This document shows, piece after piece, positions 29,101 through 41,157 of a stretch of DNA of 42,500 nucleotides. The notes under the pieces are model-generated. The model did no database searches, was not told where the DNA came from, and saw only the letters and a list, made by a program, of their open reading frames with translations. The stretch covers positions 14,614,012 to 14,656,511 of the forward strand of contig NC_135564.1 of the NCBI RefSeq assembly GCF_964340395.1, written 5' to 3'. This stretch comes from Glandiceps talaboti (lineage: Eukaryota > Hemichordata > Enteropneusta > Spengelidae). Position 1 is the first letter of the stretch, and every line of letters starts with the position of its first letter. Position numbers and translations under genes: made by a program.

Positions 29101-29762
29101 CCCAAAACACAAATGACCCAATACCATATGAACAATTTTCTCCGAAAATAGTACATAATATCTGTAGTATTGAATTCATTTCAACTGTACTGTTGTCAAT
29201 AATTCGTGCAATTATATTGGATGTATGAGGGCCTGTATTAAAATGGGAACGGAACGTTCAAGTGTTCGTATGTATTATTGACGGTAAAGACGATATATTT
29301 TTAGTCGCTAATATGCAAATCCACTCCTTACAATTTGACCATGACCAAAGACTCGAAAAGTTGGTTTCTTTAGACAACAACTCTCTGCGTGATGTTAATC
29401 AGTTCTAAACATGGAAATGAATTCTTAACAGTTTAAGTGCGAGATTGTGTGGGAATGCATTATGTGTGTGTCCATTCTCTTGATATGTGCACTGTCACGA
29501 TGTAAAAGATTATTGAATCCTGCTGCACGAAGTTAATACAATGGAACCCAGTCGAGTAGGAACAAAAGGTCGCTGACTTGTAAACTCATACTGTTATTGC
29601 TACATCTTATCATCCGGCTCCTCAAATACCTAATTCCGGAATATCATATCAGGCTCATGAATAATGTAATTGCTAAATATCATAGTCTGGCACGACCAAA
29701 ATTGCGGTACATATATATGTTACATTTTAATTCACTAACCTTAGCACGTATTGTTAAAGTAC
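29101..29762. other. unassigned DNA
   Basis: No feature is recognised between the two microsatellites. Confidence 0.4.
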
Positions 29763-29804
29763 GTGTATGTATGTATGTATGTATGTATGTATGTATGTAT
29801 GTAT

Positions 29805-29891
<87 letters not shown>

Positions 29892-29983
29892 TGTGTGTGT
29901 GTATGTATGTATGTATGTATGTATGTATGTATGTATGTATGTATGTGTGTGTGTGTGTGTATGTATATGTGTGTGGGGGGGTA
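29763..29983. repeat. (GTAT)n-(TTAT)n-(GTAT)n-(GT)n compound microsatellite
   Basis: About 10 GTAT units (to 29804) lead into about 22 TTTA units (29804-29892). GTAT units follow again (about 29899-29946), then GT-rich sequence and a GTGTGGGGGGG end. A TTAT block sits inside a GTAT array, consistent with expansion of a mutant unit from within. Confidence 0.97.
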
Positions 29984-31387
29984 TGTTTGTATATATCTAT
30001 ATGTTCAATGTATGTGGTCTGGCAACGATAAGATAATAAAAGCTAAAGAATTGAAAATAAAGCTATTTATTATGATTTTTGTTGTACCGGGCAACAAGAT
30101 TCAACAATGTTACAATGTGTAGCAAGTTAGCGCCCACTCTCTCAGCTCACACGCTCTCAGAAACCAGGAAGAAACTACACATGCTACACTTTCAGAAAGC
30201 AGGTTTGAATGAATACAGTTTCTTGCAAAATGTCTGTCTAAATAATGTTAACCAATATGTCACCATGCAGAGATCAAAACATTGGTGCATCTGTGTCTGC
30301 GTCTAGTGTAGTACATACACATGTAAATTGTTTATGTCATTCAAACAAATGTAGCACGAAATTGCTATCCCGATATGATAAAGTCTAGAATGTGCAGATT
30401 CTTATTGGTTCCGTGTAATTGCATCAAACATAGCCAGTGAACAGCAACATGCAACGTGCTGTAGTAGGATACGTGTTGAGCCAGACGATAATATCCAACA
30501 AAGTTAGTAGGATGTTTGTCGAGCCAGGTCACGTCATTTCCGTTGTATTTGATACTTAGCAAACAATCCACTTCAAGGAACATACATTTTTTATATTAAT
30601 TACAGTCACACGTAATCGTAAACCTGGTTAGTATATGAGTTTACATTACAAAAGTAGGTCGTTGTCATTTGAAAATCTGCCTTAAACTACAGGCCGATGT
30701 AAGTAATACCATACATTACTGCAACTGCACGTAATTAGATTGATCAGCGGTAGCTGTAGTTTAAAAATCACGACACCTGATTCCTAAATTAGGCTTTTAG
30801 ATAAATCGCACGCACGCACGCACGTATGTATGGAAAGATTGTATCGAAGGCATGTTATATCTGATACATAGTAACATACTTTCCCATGATCACCTTCATA
30901 CGTATGGATGTTTCACAAGTGTGTCTTAGAATATGAAAAAAAAAAGTTTCATTCCCGACACGTATATCTGCGACACTCCAAGTACCATGTGTCTGGTCGG
31001 CCGTCAGTATAACAAACCCTGTGTTAGATTTTATATGACTTAGGTCAGAACGTGTTCTCGTATTAATTAGGTAGTATGTGCCTTGAAAATGAAAACCTTA
31101 AACTTTTTGGGTTTACTTTGTAAAATCTAACCTATTCTGAGTTTAAATCAAGTTTCACCATGTAAATGATTAAAATAGAGATCAAAGGATCTTAAAGATT
31201 ATGACATTACTTTTTGTCCCGTCCTCATTGTTTCAACCATGCTGCCAATTCCATTAACAGGACATTTTCCAATTAACAGGACAGTTTTGTTTACCTCACA
31301 AGTGCTATGTTAAATCCATTAAATATGCACGGACGCGTACTTTAACTTATACATTATAATACATTTAGAATGCATCTATGTTGAACA

Positions 31388-31432
31388 TATATGTGACACC
31401 CCCCCCCCCAAAAAAAAAAAAAAAAAAAAAAA
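31388..31432. repeat. adjacent poly(C) and poly(A) runs
   Basis: A C tract of about 11 is followed by an A tract of about 23. This could be a retroposon tail, but no LINE or SINE body is recognisable upstream. Confidence 0.9.
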
Positions 31433-31594
31433 TTAATTATGTTAACTCAGTGGAAAAATATGTTTTATTCCTTGACAACAAGATGCCGAAACTAGAGTTG
31501 TTTTTATCATTTAAACAGGACTAGAAACAAGTAATTAAATTATGGCAACATTTGGATATATTTGAATGGTTTTTGAAGTGCGAGATTGTATTTA

Positions 31595-31648
31595 TCGACG
31601 TCGATGTTTCCTGATAAAATCAAAAACCTCAGGTGCATATTCATCAGC
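31595..31648 (-). ncRNA. possible decayed hammerhead-like retroelement tail
   Basis: On the minus strand GCTGATGA (core-like, 31641-31647) is followed by CCTGA...TCAGG, a perfect 5-bp stem, then GAAAC (31606-31610) and a self-complementary ATCGACGTCGAT. The order CTGATGA, helix, GAAAC, helix matches a hammerhead. Helix II does not start right beside the core and no closing helix I is apparent. It may be a decayed Penelope-type tail. Confidence 0.25.
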
Positions 31649-33040
31649 AAAAATGGAACTGCTGTATGAACATTCTAGCGAGATTATATATGCTAAATAG
31701 ATAATACTTTACGATATCAATGATATGTCACCTTATCACACACACAAAAGAAGTATGGGTATTGGTAAATTCACTTTTGCGTTAGGCGCCCTTGTATCGA
31801 TTTGTGTTGTTATGACGACGACGTCTGAGTGAAGATCGCAATGACGTGCGTCGCGAATTTAGACGTACAACTATCGGTTCCTTATAATCAACTTTAGTAA
31901 TAGAGGCTACCATATCCTTGGTAAATGTTTGGTTGCGTTGGATGTTACTTGTCTTAATTGATGGTCACACTACAAAACTTCCCTACCTACATTTCTGTGT
32001 TGTCGGGATTTTTTTTATTATTCAAGAGATGTAAGCTTGTAACGCAACTTACTGTTAATGTACAACAGCAGAAATGTCTTCTAAAAGGCACATTTGTTTC
32101 ACCAGCTATGTTCAGTCTTTTGTCTTGTTGTCACTCCTTTGACTCTAACCAACTTGTTTACGCCAACTTGTTTACATAAGAAATAACAACCTTTTCCGAG
32201 AAACACATCAAACCATGCAGTTGTTGTTTTTAGTGGGTATACTTCAAATAAACCACTCAACCAATCAGTTGACTTCAGTGGACACGTTGCATTGCATTTG
32301 CACAACACTTGTAACCTTCTAGCCATTTGTGTTAGCCTTTGAGTTTGCTATAGCGAAAATCCCGTGATTGCCGTTGCGATTGCGAAAATAATTGGGGCTG
32401 TGGATTCATTATTCAAGGTCGTGATTCGGTGGTTTCAGGTTGCGAAGTAATTGTTATTGCGAATAACTAATTCATAGTGGTTCTATTGTCAAGACGTCGC
32501 AAGCCTCGCGTTGTTGCAATGTGCCTAAAGAATAACGGTGTATACTTTGTAGAACATAACCTTACTTTGTGAATCATTATATAGTGGGAAAGAACTATAA
32601 TAAATAACCTATCGTATAGCCTCTTTTTTCTTTAATTTCAAACTCAAACGTACCATAGGTTATGTTGTTTTGCAACTTAGACAATGATACTGCAAGCACG
32701 ACATGACGATTACCTTGCTAGCAATTTATGAAAGAATACAAATCACAGCAATTTATACAGGTCTTGTGAAAATGGTATACTTCATATTTTGTTTTTTTTT
32801 AACAAGCGAATTTATCGTCAATTTGTGCAATATTGAACTGTTGTTATGTATCATAGAGAGAATGGTATTGGTATTACAGAAACATATAAACAGTCCTTAT
32901 CTGAGTGTATAGGTGTAGTGACGTCATTTGTAAAATCAAAGCCATCAAAATTGCTTCATTTCGTCTGTGGGAATTCGAGACATCGATTTAAGTTATCTAC
33001 ATAAAACACTATCATACGTTTAATGATTGTTATAATAATT

Positions 33041-33115
33041 AGCAGCCCATTATCATTAGAAAAGCATCATTATCATTGTCATTATCAGTATCATTATCAT
33101 TGTCATTATTAGCTT
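33041..33115. repeat. (ATTATC/ATTGTC)n degenerate hexamer array
   Basis: Repeated CATTATCATT and GTCATTATCA units run over about 75 bp with irregular spacing. It is low-complexity DNA. Confidence 0.7.
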
Positions 33116-34079
33116 TTGTAGCTCCTGTGCATTAAGTATTACATTATTTTGGAGTTAACATTTTTTTGGAATACTATCTGAGACATCTAAACTGATGCAG
33201 TACAGTAAGAGTACAATCAATTAATGTACGTGTATGGCATTATAGTTTACATCAGTGAAACAGTAATCACGTCGTTTGGGGATATGTGGTTGTTGTCTCT
33301 GTATTTTTCGATTTGTAATATTTGTTGTTAGCTTAAGGACCAGCGTTAACATGCCTTGTACTCCAGCCTGGGCAGTACATTTCGACTGGTAGTTACTAGT
33401 GAGGCGTGTACGAGCCATGTCCGAATTTGAGTGGCAGGAGGGTAATTTAAAACATAGCCAACGTATGAGAGTAATTTGTAACACGATGATACATATGCCT
33501 TGTTAAAAAATATCCAACGCACGGGTAGTTCTATCATCAATGTAACAATTGGCATGTCATTTCAAGGTATTATCTTACTCCGCTGTGATTCTTGACGACA
33601 TATAAACGCAACACTTTGGGGTCTAAATATAAAGAACGGGAAAAAGAAACGCAGTGTGTATGATTTGGGGAAATGCTTCACTAAAAATGGTGATTTTGGG
33701 AATATTGTCCCTGTTATTGGGGTTTCATGATATGAATATGGGCAAACTAATGTTGAAAATGTACACTAAAGTTTACACCCGTACGTGCATGAGCACGGAC
33801 AATACTCAAACATCAATACAGATAGAATATAAACAATATATTGTATCCAGAAACTGTCTTCAAACGAAAAAAAGTGATAACATATCCTTTAACTATTGTG
33901 ACTTATCAGCTAGACATACTTTTTAGACATGTCCGAAATATATGTATGAGAAATTCTAAGATTATGTGTTTTAAGATTTTGACATTTGTATAAATCTGGC
34001 TTCTCAAACAAATGTGTAGAACAACCATGTTAATCTACTTTCCAAGATCATACAGCGTTTAAGCCAGTATGTCGTCTGG

Positions 34080-34330
34080 TTAAAAAGACACGTGTCATCT
34101 CATAGCAGATCATAAGAGAAGAAACCGGACGCACGCCTACGAGAAGCTACATCAAATGTCTGAACATCCGTATCCCCGAGATAAGCATCACGGCGCCACG
34201 TTGTCAGGGGTAGTTTCTAAATTGGGTATTGGTTTCTGTATGTTAGAGCGTTCTGTGCTTTTAGCGTTGTATGTTTGAAGGACTTCTACCTCGTGTATCT
34301 AACCCTGACAAAAAGGACAGCATATCGAAC
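34080..34330 (-). pseudogene. possible second Penelope-like fragment
   Basis: Minus-strand translation near 34160-34210 gives LPLTTWRRDAYLGD, close to the PLTAWRRDTSLRDM linker of the Penelope-like element at 21.2-22.6 kb. At the DNA level GGCGCCA..TTGTCA corresponds to GACGCCAAGCTGTTA there. Frames on either side are broken and the match is short, so chance is possible. Confidence 0.3.
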
Positions 34331-34509
34331 GGTACCGGTACTCAATATTGCACTTAACACTTGAATACAAGGTTAAGTGTACTTCCTAAGTGAAGTTATC
34401 CGAAAACTGATAGAGTATGAATGTTAATGAGTGCATTCATTCTAAGCGACACGGAATGGACAACATGGTACAACACAACTGACGTAAACCGAACTAATGC
34501 GTTAGTATT

Positions 34510-36294
34510 CAGTACCGTAGCCTGTGGGGGGGGGGGGGCAAGGGGGCAGCTGCCCCTGAGATTTTGGAAAAAAGAAAGAAAAAAACCTTTTGGAGTACAT
34601 AGCGATGTTATTAAAATCGTTATTTACGTGACGATTCCTAGCATGCGCGATTTAAATTGATGGTTCAGTAAAGTGACTGTACACTGACTCCTCGCTAATA
34701 TGTATCTTATATCTCTATTGTACGCTGGCTTAACTTTGAATAAAAATGTGTCCAGTTAAAAATTGTAACTTTTTGCAGCAAATTAAAAATTCTTTGTCCG
34801 GGAAGTACAAAAGAAGTGCACACATGCACTGTGCATTTTTCGCGAGTAACAGTAGTCTTGAAAGTCTCCTTCATTTGAAGATAGCAAGTCGCAATTATAA
34901 TGGCAGCGAGTGAAACTCAAAAAAAGACGGAAAAGGTCGTTCAACATGAGGTCGCCTCCTATGCTGCATGCAGAGATTCCGAAGATGCGCTCGATCTCAT
35001 TTACATCTTGTTCCTTATATTAAAATATTTACTGATAAAACGGCAGATCTCTTTTTGGAATATTTGGTTGCCCTGAAAAAAATATTAAACAAGGTACACA
35101 GTTTAAGATCCACTCTTTGAAAATCCACTTTCAATAATTGTGTTTGATGTTGTCTTTGGTTAAAATGTTGTTTGACATACTCATTGCACATTGACACTAG
35201 CGTTATTCTGCAATTCATTTTGAAGCGATAATTTGCTATGGAAAGAATGGCCCTGAATTTGTAAACATAGCTGTACCTTCGACATCAAAATCCAAACTTC
35301 AATTTCCATTATAATGATAATGACAAGGAGAATTCACTGAGTTCATCTTGGGTTCCGACATAAACGAGGCCATAAAAGTTTTGGGAGTTGGGTAAAGAAA
35401 ATGACTATTTTTTGTGTTACTTATTTGAGAAAGCACCGTCCAATTTTCTTTTTACTTTCAATGTGACATCTTTTCGGCAACTACTTTGAAGGATACGACT
35501 TTAGGCCAGAAAAAAATGAAAAAGCTGTTCAACCAACCCATATGTTTTTTTCAGGTGATGGGCAATATATCCTTATGCGGGCTTCGCATTTTTTTCAAAA
35601 TTAAGGATATTTCTTCATATTTTCAGAATAGTATAAGCAACAATATATATTTGAGTCTATTCCAAATTATATAATATCTTATATAGTGGTTTACTTGGCT
35701 CTGATGATGCATACAAGCATGAATTGAGATTGAATTAAGCTGTTGCATATCCAATGTGCAATAAAAAGAATAGAACAAAAGTTTACGATCATCATTGGGC
35801 CATCAAAAGTCTGAAAGTCTAGAAATGTTTTGCTCTTTATTCAGGAATTTTTGGAACCAAATTAAACTTCAAGGGAAGTCATGTACCAAGTGCACATCCA
35901 CAAAATATCTTTCAGCTTTGCCACAACAAAAATTACTTCCAGATAATATGTAATGCATAGAGATAGTATCAAGATGATTGAATAAGTTCTATCTAAACTC
36001 GACCTGAAATATTTTGCTACCATTATATATGGTTTGTTTTATCCTTGTCAAGCATTGTGAAAAAATGAAATCGACCCTACCCAATGTGATGGGTTAGGTT
36101 ACCCGTTGACCAGCATTTTTATTTTTTCTGGCCTTACATATGATATTTAACTGCGTATGCTAAATTATATATTATGTAAATTGTATGCAAATTTATGTAA
36201 ATTAGCACAGTTCTAAATTTTAAATGCAAGATTGCACCAACAAGACAAATTTCTGCCCCCCCCCCCCCGGCAATTTGGTCAGGCTACGGCCCTG
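34510..36294. mobile_element. candidate hAT-like non-autonomous DNA transposon
   Basis: The left end reads CAGTACCGTAGCCTG and the right end, inverted, CAGGGCCGTAGCCTG (13 of 15 match). Just inside both ends lies a 13-bp G run (34526-34538) or C run on the plus strand (36256-36268). The flanks share GTATT(C): ...TTAGTATT before and GTATTCAA after. CAG-starting ends of the form CAGGGSCGTAGCC are typical of hAT-like families, but the expected 8-bp duplication is not clear here. The 1.78-kb interior has only short open frames, so no transposase is present. Confidence 0.5.
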
Positions 36295-37461
36295 GTATTC
36301 AACTTTGTATTTCATTTCTGCAATCAACGAATATATCGATTCCTGTAACAATGGATTTCGGACAAACAACGTGAGAGGGGTAACCAAACTATTTGCTACA
36401 GAGACAGCCTCATAGGGAGCAATCAACCATCCTAATGATCACGCGGACTTACTTTGTCTTATTTCAAATAGTGTGCATTCTCCATTCCCTATTCAATCAT
36501 TTTTTGCCTCCAGAGAATGTTAGAGAAATGACTAGGACTAGTTCTCCCTCTCCAGACTCTCAGAACGTAATTGTCTTACACTTTCAATTTTGTTTTTTTT
36601 ATAAACAATTTCTCCGCAGCAATCCCAAATCCACAAGTACAGATTGCACGACTATTTGACAGCGAATTAAAATAAAGTCATGCATAAAATAGAGCACATT
36701 ACCGCCTTGATTCAAATAATGTCATCGTTTAACTCTCACAAGTATATGGCATGTTTTAACGCGTTTCTGTCGCTGTTTCAAGTGAAAGTGAAAGTATGAC
36801 ACCAACGATGGCTAACACTTTCAGTGTACGATAACAGACGATCGACTAATGTTAAGGTAACATAAGTAAAAAGTGTACAAATGCGCACTAGACTCTCCAT
36901 ACTACAAAAAACTCGCAGGAGTGGCAAATTGATCGATGAACGTTACATAACTTACATTCCAAAGAAAGCAAGCAAATGTTACTCAGAATATATATTTTAT
37001 TTATGAATAGCAAGCGGCAAGGCCAAAATGGCAGACAGATGCGCCATCGTGACTAATTCTATGATAAATGTTTGATCACAAATATAATAATATAAGTATT
37101 GCTCCTGTTTGAAATTAATATTTCAACACATACTAAAGATATATATCAATATTGCAACCAAATTTGGAGACGAGCCAGAACATATCATGAAGATAAACGA
37201 ACATCTAATGTCGCTACCATTTAAACATTGTTATACTATGGGGTACCTACGAGCTTAAATTTCGAAAATAATTAAAACACCGAGGTGTGCTTTTGTAAAT
37301 CTATATATATTGCATGAGATATTAAATCAAAATTGCTTATGAACAAAACTTTATTGCTGAAGCGCTGGTTGTCATTTGTCATGTCTTCAATTTGGAGAGT
37401 TGTACTATAGAATATCCTATGTAATATTATCTGCAAAGTACGTTCAGTATTTGATTGAACA
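36295..37461. other. unassigned DNA
   Basis: I see nothing supported. The 88-codon plus-strand frame at 36393-36659 shows no motif. Confidence 0.4.
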
Positions 37462-37629
37462 TACATACATACATACATACATACATACATACATACATAC
37501 ATACATACATACATACATACATACATACATGCATGCATACATACATACACACATCCATACATACACATACACACACACATACATACATACATACATACAT
37601 ACATACATACATACATACATACATACATA
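37462..37629. repeat. (CATA)n microsatellite with CA interruptions
   Basis: About 168 bp of CATA units are interrupted by CATGCATGCA, CACACATCC and CACATACACACACACA. The DNA just after it (GTTATTTTATTCACTGT) resembles the start of R1 copy B at 38078 (GTTATTTCATTCACTCTGT), so a fragment of the same repeat family may lie there. Confidence 0.95.
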
Positions 37630-38033
37630 GTTCGTTATTTTATTCACTGTACTAGTTAAATATAGCTTCACAAAACAAAAAGCAATAATACCGCCAATAT
37701 AAGTTTGACACATTACAATAAAAGTCATTAAGTACAGAGGGTCAACCAAAGGTAGATGGCACATAATAACACTAACAGTTCAAAACTGGAGTCAAAAACA
37801 CTGAAAAGCTAAACACTTCAGATTTAATTGCGACAAGGTATATGGACATTTTCTTACATGGATGGGGGGGGGGGACAAGCTATAACAAGCATTTTGATAG
37901 TATCTATGGTCGTAGAATTTAATCATGTTTGATGAGATTTTCACCATGGTACCAATATCCGATTTACAGAATAATGCTGTGAAATGAAACAAAGCTGACA
38001 CCCGGGTTGGCTTGTCGTATATGATCATACTGT
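37630..38033. other. unassigned DNA with an 11-G run
   Basis: An 11-G tract lies at about 37864-37874. A minus-strand 85-codon frame (37792-38049) has no recognisable motif. Confidence 0.35.
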
Positions 38034-39084
38034 GGATACATACATACATACATACATATATCGAACGAAACGGGTGGTTATTTCATTCACTCTGTCAGCA
38101 AAAGCACATCAATAACGAAAATGAACAACTGAACAGAGATGATTGATTTTGTAACTGACTATAGTCTACTTTGGCTATTACACGAATACTCAAGTCGTTA
38201 GGTTAAATAAACTACACACACAATTATACACGTCATACACGTCATTATACACAAATCATGCTACGAAGGGCAGAGAGACCGAGGGAGAGAGATAGATTGA
38301 CGCATATTTATGTAGACAACTAGTCGAGCGGACAGTTAAGTTACATGAACATATTGCTGGGTGATTTGCATTTTTCGAGTTTCCCTCTGAAAGACGTTTA
38401 TTATCATTTTTTCCCCAATTTTTAGTCTTACCAAACCTAATCATTACTTTATAAGTTGAATGGCCCACCTATGACGTGTAATGTTCTAATTGATTGGATA
38501 TTTGTTATTTTAGTTATCAGAAATTGATTGACCAACGGTCGCATTATCCATCAGGCAATTAAATCTCCTTTCATAATGATATTTTATGTTGTTTGGCTGT
38601 TATTTCTTTAGCGGTCTTTTCAACGAACGGAAAGCAAAACAACCTGAAAACAAAGATTCGTGAGATCTGAAGATTGACCTATTTTCGAATACTAAAACTA
38701 AAGCCTACAGGATACAATTTAAAAGCAGCATAGGCGATTAGTTCTGATATTCATGAAATTAAAAGTAAACTCACCCATGATATAAAGTTACACTAAGTGT
38801 ATTAATTCGCAGACACCCAGCGTGTTGGTCATAGTAACATCTTAGAAAAACTGTAAAAATAATCAGCCAGTATTTATTTGAAATGAAAAAAAAATGATTG
38901 GTGTAACATTTATGATACAATTACCTGGTAAATAAACAAGTGGATTCTGTGAGCTGTAAACTATCTTCTGAAATTGCATAAGCTCAAACGTATTTCATTT
39001 GTAACTCAAAGCAAAGATGAGATTTCATAATTGTTGTATCTTACCCCATTTTGACTATTTTCAAACATATAAGGACATTGTTGA
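38034..39084 (-). repeat. 1-kb interspersed repeat R1, copy B, with short TATG tail
   Basis: This is the inverted relative of 19069-20060. On its own strand it starts AACAATGTC (39084), ends CGTTTCGTTCGATATA, and is followed by about five TATG units (38034-38056 on the plus strand). It has small indels against copy A, for example about 17 extra bases near 38083-38110. No open frame is shared between the copies, which argues for a non-autonomous or long-dead element. Confidence 0.75.
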
Positions 39085-39349
39085 GAGTGGGCAAGAGGTA
39101 ATTTCGAACTTTGTAATTGCAGTATTTCATTTTCCGTTCATCGTAAAACGTTGAAATAAAATCGGTACTTGAGTGGTCGGCGTACGGCGTAATGAACAAC
39201 TGTTATTTTCACTGCTTGATAAGGCCAAATAAAAACAGTTGTTTGGTTCAGGTTACACGACCCCGCCTAGTTTTTCACGCCGAGCCTAAACTTTTATTTT
39301 ACGTATTCGAGAAAAAGTAATAGTAAAATCTCTAAACTTGTGAAGTCTC
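39085..39349. other. unassigned DNA
   Basis: No feature is recognised between the two interspersed repeats. Confidence 0.35.
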
Positions 39350-39580
39350 GTGAGAAATAGTGGATGCGGAAACTACCGTCATCTTAAAAAGACACTCTAA
39401 AACTGTTCCTCCAATCTGTAATGGCTGTACATCTGATAAGAAGAAATAAACGACACATAGACCATTTAGGAAACAATGGCAAACCTGAACTAGACAGAAA
39501 AAAATGTATAACAAAATAACAAATCTACCTACCCTACCTATTCTAAAATTGAGTGTAATCGGAACCACACAATCTTTTTT
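39350..39580 (-). repeat. interspersed repeat family R2, copy 2
   Basis: It is the inverted relative of 9787-10100. It lies within a 96-codon minus-strand open frame (39332-39622) containing DVQPLQIGGTVLECLFK, against DVQPLQFGRTVLYCLFK in the first copy. The frame is not otherwise recognisable, so I list the segment as a repeat rather than a gene. Confidence 0.6.
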
Positions 39581-39687
39581 AATATTCCTTATAATTGTAG
39601 AAATTTCTTCGTAATTAGTCAATTTTTCCCCCGTACAATTTGATGTACTATCTCTTAATTTGTAATGTTAATACTTATTTTGTCTAA

Positions 39688-39704
39688 GGGGGGGGGGGGG
39701 GGGG
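39688..39704. repeat. 17-G homopolymer
   Basis: A G17 run precedes CATGCCCACCC. It is a likely site of assembly or length error, and may be an element edge like the G13 runs at 34526 and 36256. Confidence 0.9.
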
Positions 39705-39841
39705 CATGCCCACCCTCATTGTTCAAACCCACTTATGATTGTAATACACTCAGTCGTATTTAACGACGGCCCCGATTACACACCAAATATTTTACAATAA
39801 CGCCATTTTATTTTCAAAAGTCCAGAATAATCTGGCTTCAA

Positions 39842-39858
39842 AGTATTTTAATATTTTT
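39842..39858 (+). repeat. LINE target-site duplication, 5' copy
   Basis: AGTATTTTAATATTTTT matches the 3' flank AGTATTTTGATATTTTT (41158-41174) at 16 of 17 positions. It marks the truncation point of the LINE. Confidence 0.85.
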
Positions 39859-41156
39859 CCTTATGAAGAGTGCTCAAAGGATTCTTATACTTAAGCAATT
39901 ATTTTGTAGTGATTGTATTCACGCTTGGAAAATGTTAGTACTTGATAAGATTAAGAACGTTGGGGGACCGCTTTTATTGAAATGTAGCTTTAAAAGAACG
40001 CTTTTACCTGTGTACCTGACATATTTCATCGGTGAGTGTCTGGACATTTGGTCCGAAGTAAATAACTTGGGGGACAAGGATCATGATCAGTTGATTTGGA
40101 ATAATAAACACATCTTAGTAGATAGGAAGTCTGTGTTCTATGGCAAATTCCAGGAAGTGGGTTTTTCCTCTGTGTCGGATTTTTTTCATGGCCAATCGTT
40201 AGTTCCATGGCATATATTTGAACAGAAGGGGTTGACTTTAAATCACAAAGTGAAATGGATGGGATTGATACATTCTATCCCAGATTTTTTAAAAGCTAAG
40301 CAGTTAGGGCATTCAACTAACGATATCTATATTAATATTGGAAATGAAAGAATTTTGTTTGAGTCACTTTCAAAGACGGTTCTAAAGAGTAAACTTTTAG
40401 AAAATAGAATTGTTAAGCCAAACACTGAGGAAACCCTTGAGAAATGTTTAACTTTCACTGGCCTAAATTGGAAAAAGTTGTATGAGCTTAGTTTTAAAGT
40501 TTCCAATGAAAGTAAGTCAAGAGAATTCCAATTCAAGCTTTTACATAATATTCTTTATACAAATCAGCAACTTCATCATTATAATCCAGCAAAGTACCCA
40601 AAATATCTTTGTGGGATTTGTCAAGAAGAACCAGAAACGTTGGAACACCTTTTTTAAAATGTAAGGATACTAAGGCCCTGTGGGGCGAAGTTATCAATGT
40701 AATGGGTAATTCGCTAAGTTTGTCGTCATTTCCGTCTAAGCTATGTATGATTCTTGGTGACCCACAAGAAAGAATGATTATAAATTTTGTTTCTTTAGTT
40801 ATTCGGAAATATATCTACTGGGTAAAATTAAAGGAACAGAAACCATCCTTTAGGGAATTCAATTTATTACTTTGTAACATATATAATATAGAACTATTTA
40901 ATGCTAGGGCAAATGATAAAGTAAATTTCCATCAAATGAAGTGGCTACCTTTGCACCAATTTTGTGTAAATACGAACACGTAATTAGTTGAAGTTTAGCT
41001 GCTGTTTTTTTCCACAAAATCAAACTCTTTGGATGCAAGTCAAATTTTCTCTAGCCTTTCTTTATATTCTTTTCGTTCTGTTTTTCCTTGTGTGCTGTGT
41101 ACTTCTTTGTTTTGTACGTAAATAAAATAAAAATTTAATTTTTAAAAAAAAAAAAA
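39859..41156 (+). mobile_element. 5'-truncated L1/Tx1-like LINE, 3' end
   Basis: This 1.3-kb insertion lacks the endonuclease and reverse transcriptase domains. It contains the C-terminal part of ORF2, a 3' UTR of about 160 bp, an AATAAAATAAAA polyadenylation signal (about 41120-41132) and a 13-A tail (41144-41156). It is flanked by 17-bp target duplications. Truncation, poly(A) and a long duplication are classic results of target-primed reverse transcription. One mismatch in 17 in the duplications suggests a young to moderately old insertion. Confidence 0.85.
39863..40983 (+). pseudogene. LINE ORF2 C-terminal region with one frameshift
   Basis: The first frame (39863-40657, 264 codons) starts at an internal methionine just inside the truncation point. 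It has the post-RT region of L1/Tx1 ORF2, ending FKLLHNILYTNQQLHHYNP and YLCGICQEEPETLEHLF. The second frame continues from about 40656 with LKCKDTKALWGEVINVMG to a stop at 40981-40983. Together they form the zinc-knuckle pattern C-x2-C-x8-H-x4-C, split by a -1 shift in a run of six T (40650-40655); one missing T explains it. The break could be a real decay mutation or a homopolymer sequencing error. The rest of the frame is intact, which is notable for a dead copy. Confidence 0.85.
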
Positions 41157-41157
41157 G

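Larger units (their letters stand above)
29984..34079. other. unassigned DNA with small repeats
   Basis: Small items only: a (GCAC)n seed at about 30809-30824; an approximately 43-bp-spaced direct repeat of TGGCTC(G/A)ACA in 30440-30530 (minus strand); AACAGGACA doublets at 31250-31287; a C11/A23 run; and ATTATC-type hexamers. The 90-codon plus-strand frame at 33654-33926 has no recognisable motif. Confidence 0.35.

Noticed and set aside
33351-33380. ACTCCAGCCTGGGCA, identical to a stretch of Alu/7SL RNA
   Set aside because: Only about 15 bases match (TACTCCAGCCTGGGCAG context). No 7SL-like sequence, A-rich linker or poly(A) tail is around it, so it is probably chance.
19069-39084. The R1 copies as TIRs of one 20-kb transposon
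   Set aside because: The arms are diverged, their TATG tails face inward with unrelated inserts between them, and there is no target duplication. Two independent copies are simpler.
40026-40536. Minus-strand frames inside the LINE
   Set aside because: They are antisense shadows of the ORF2 C-terminal frame, which has the recognisable motifs.
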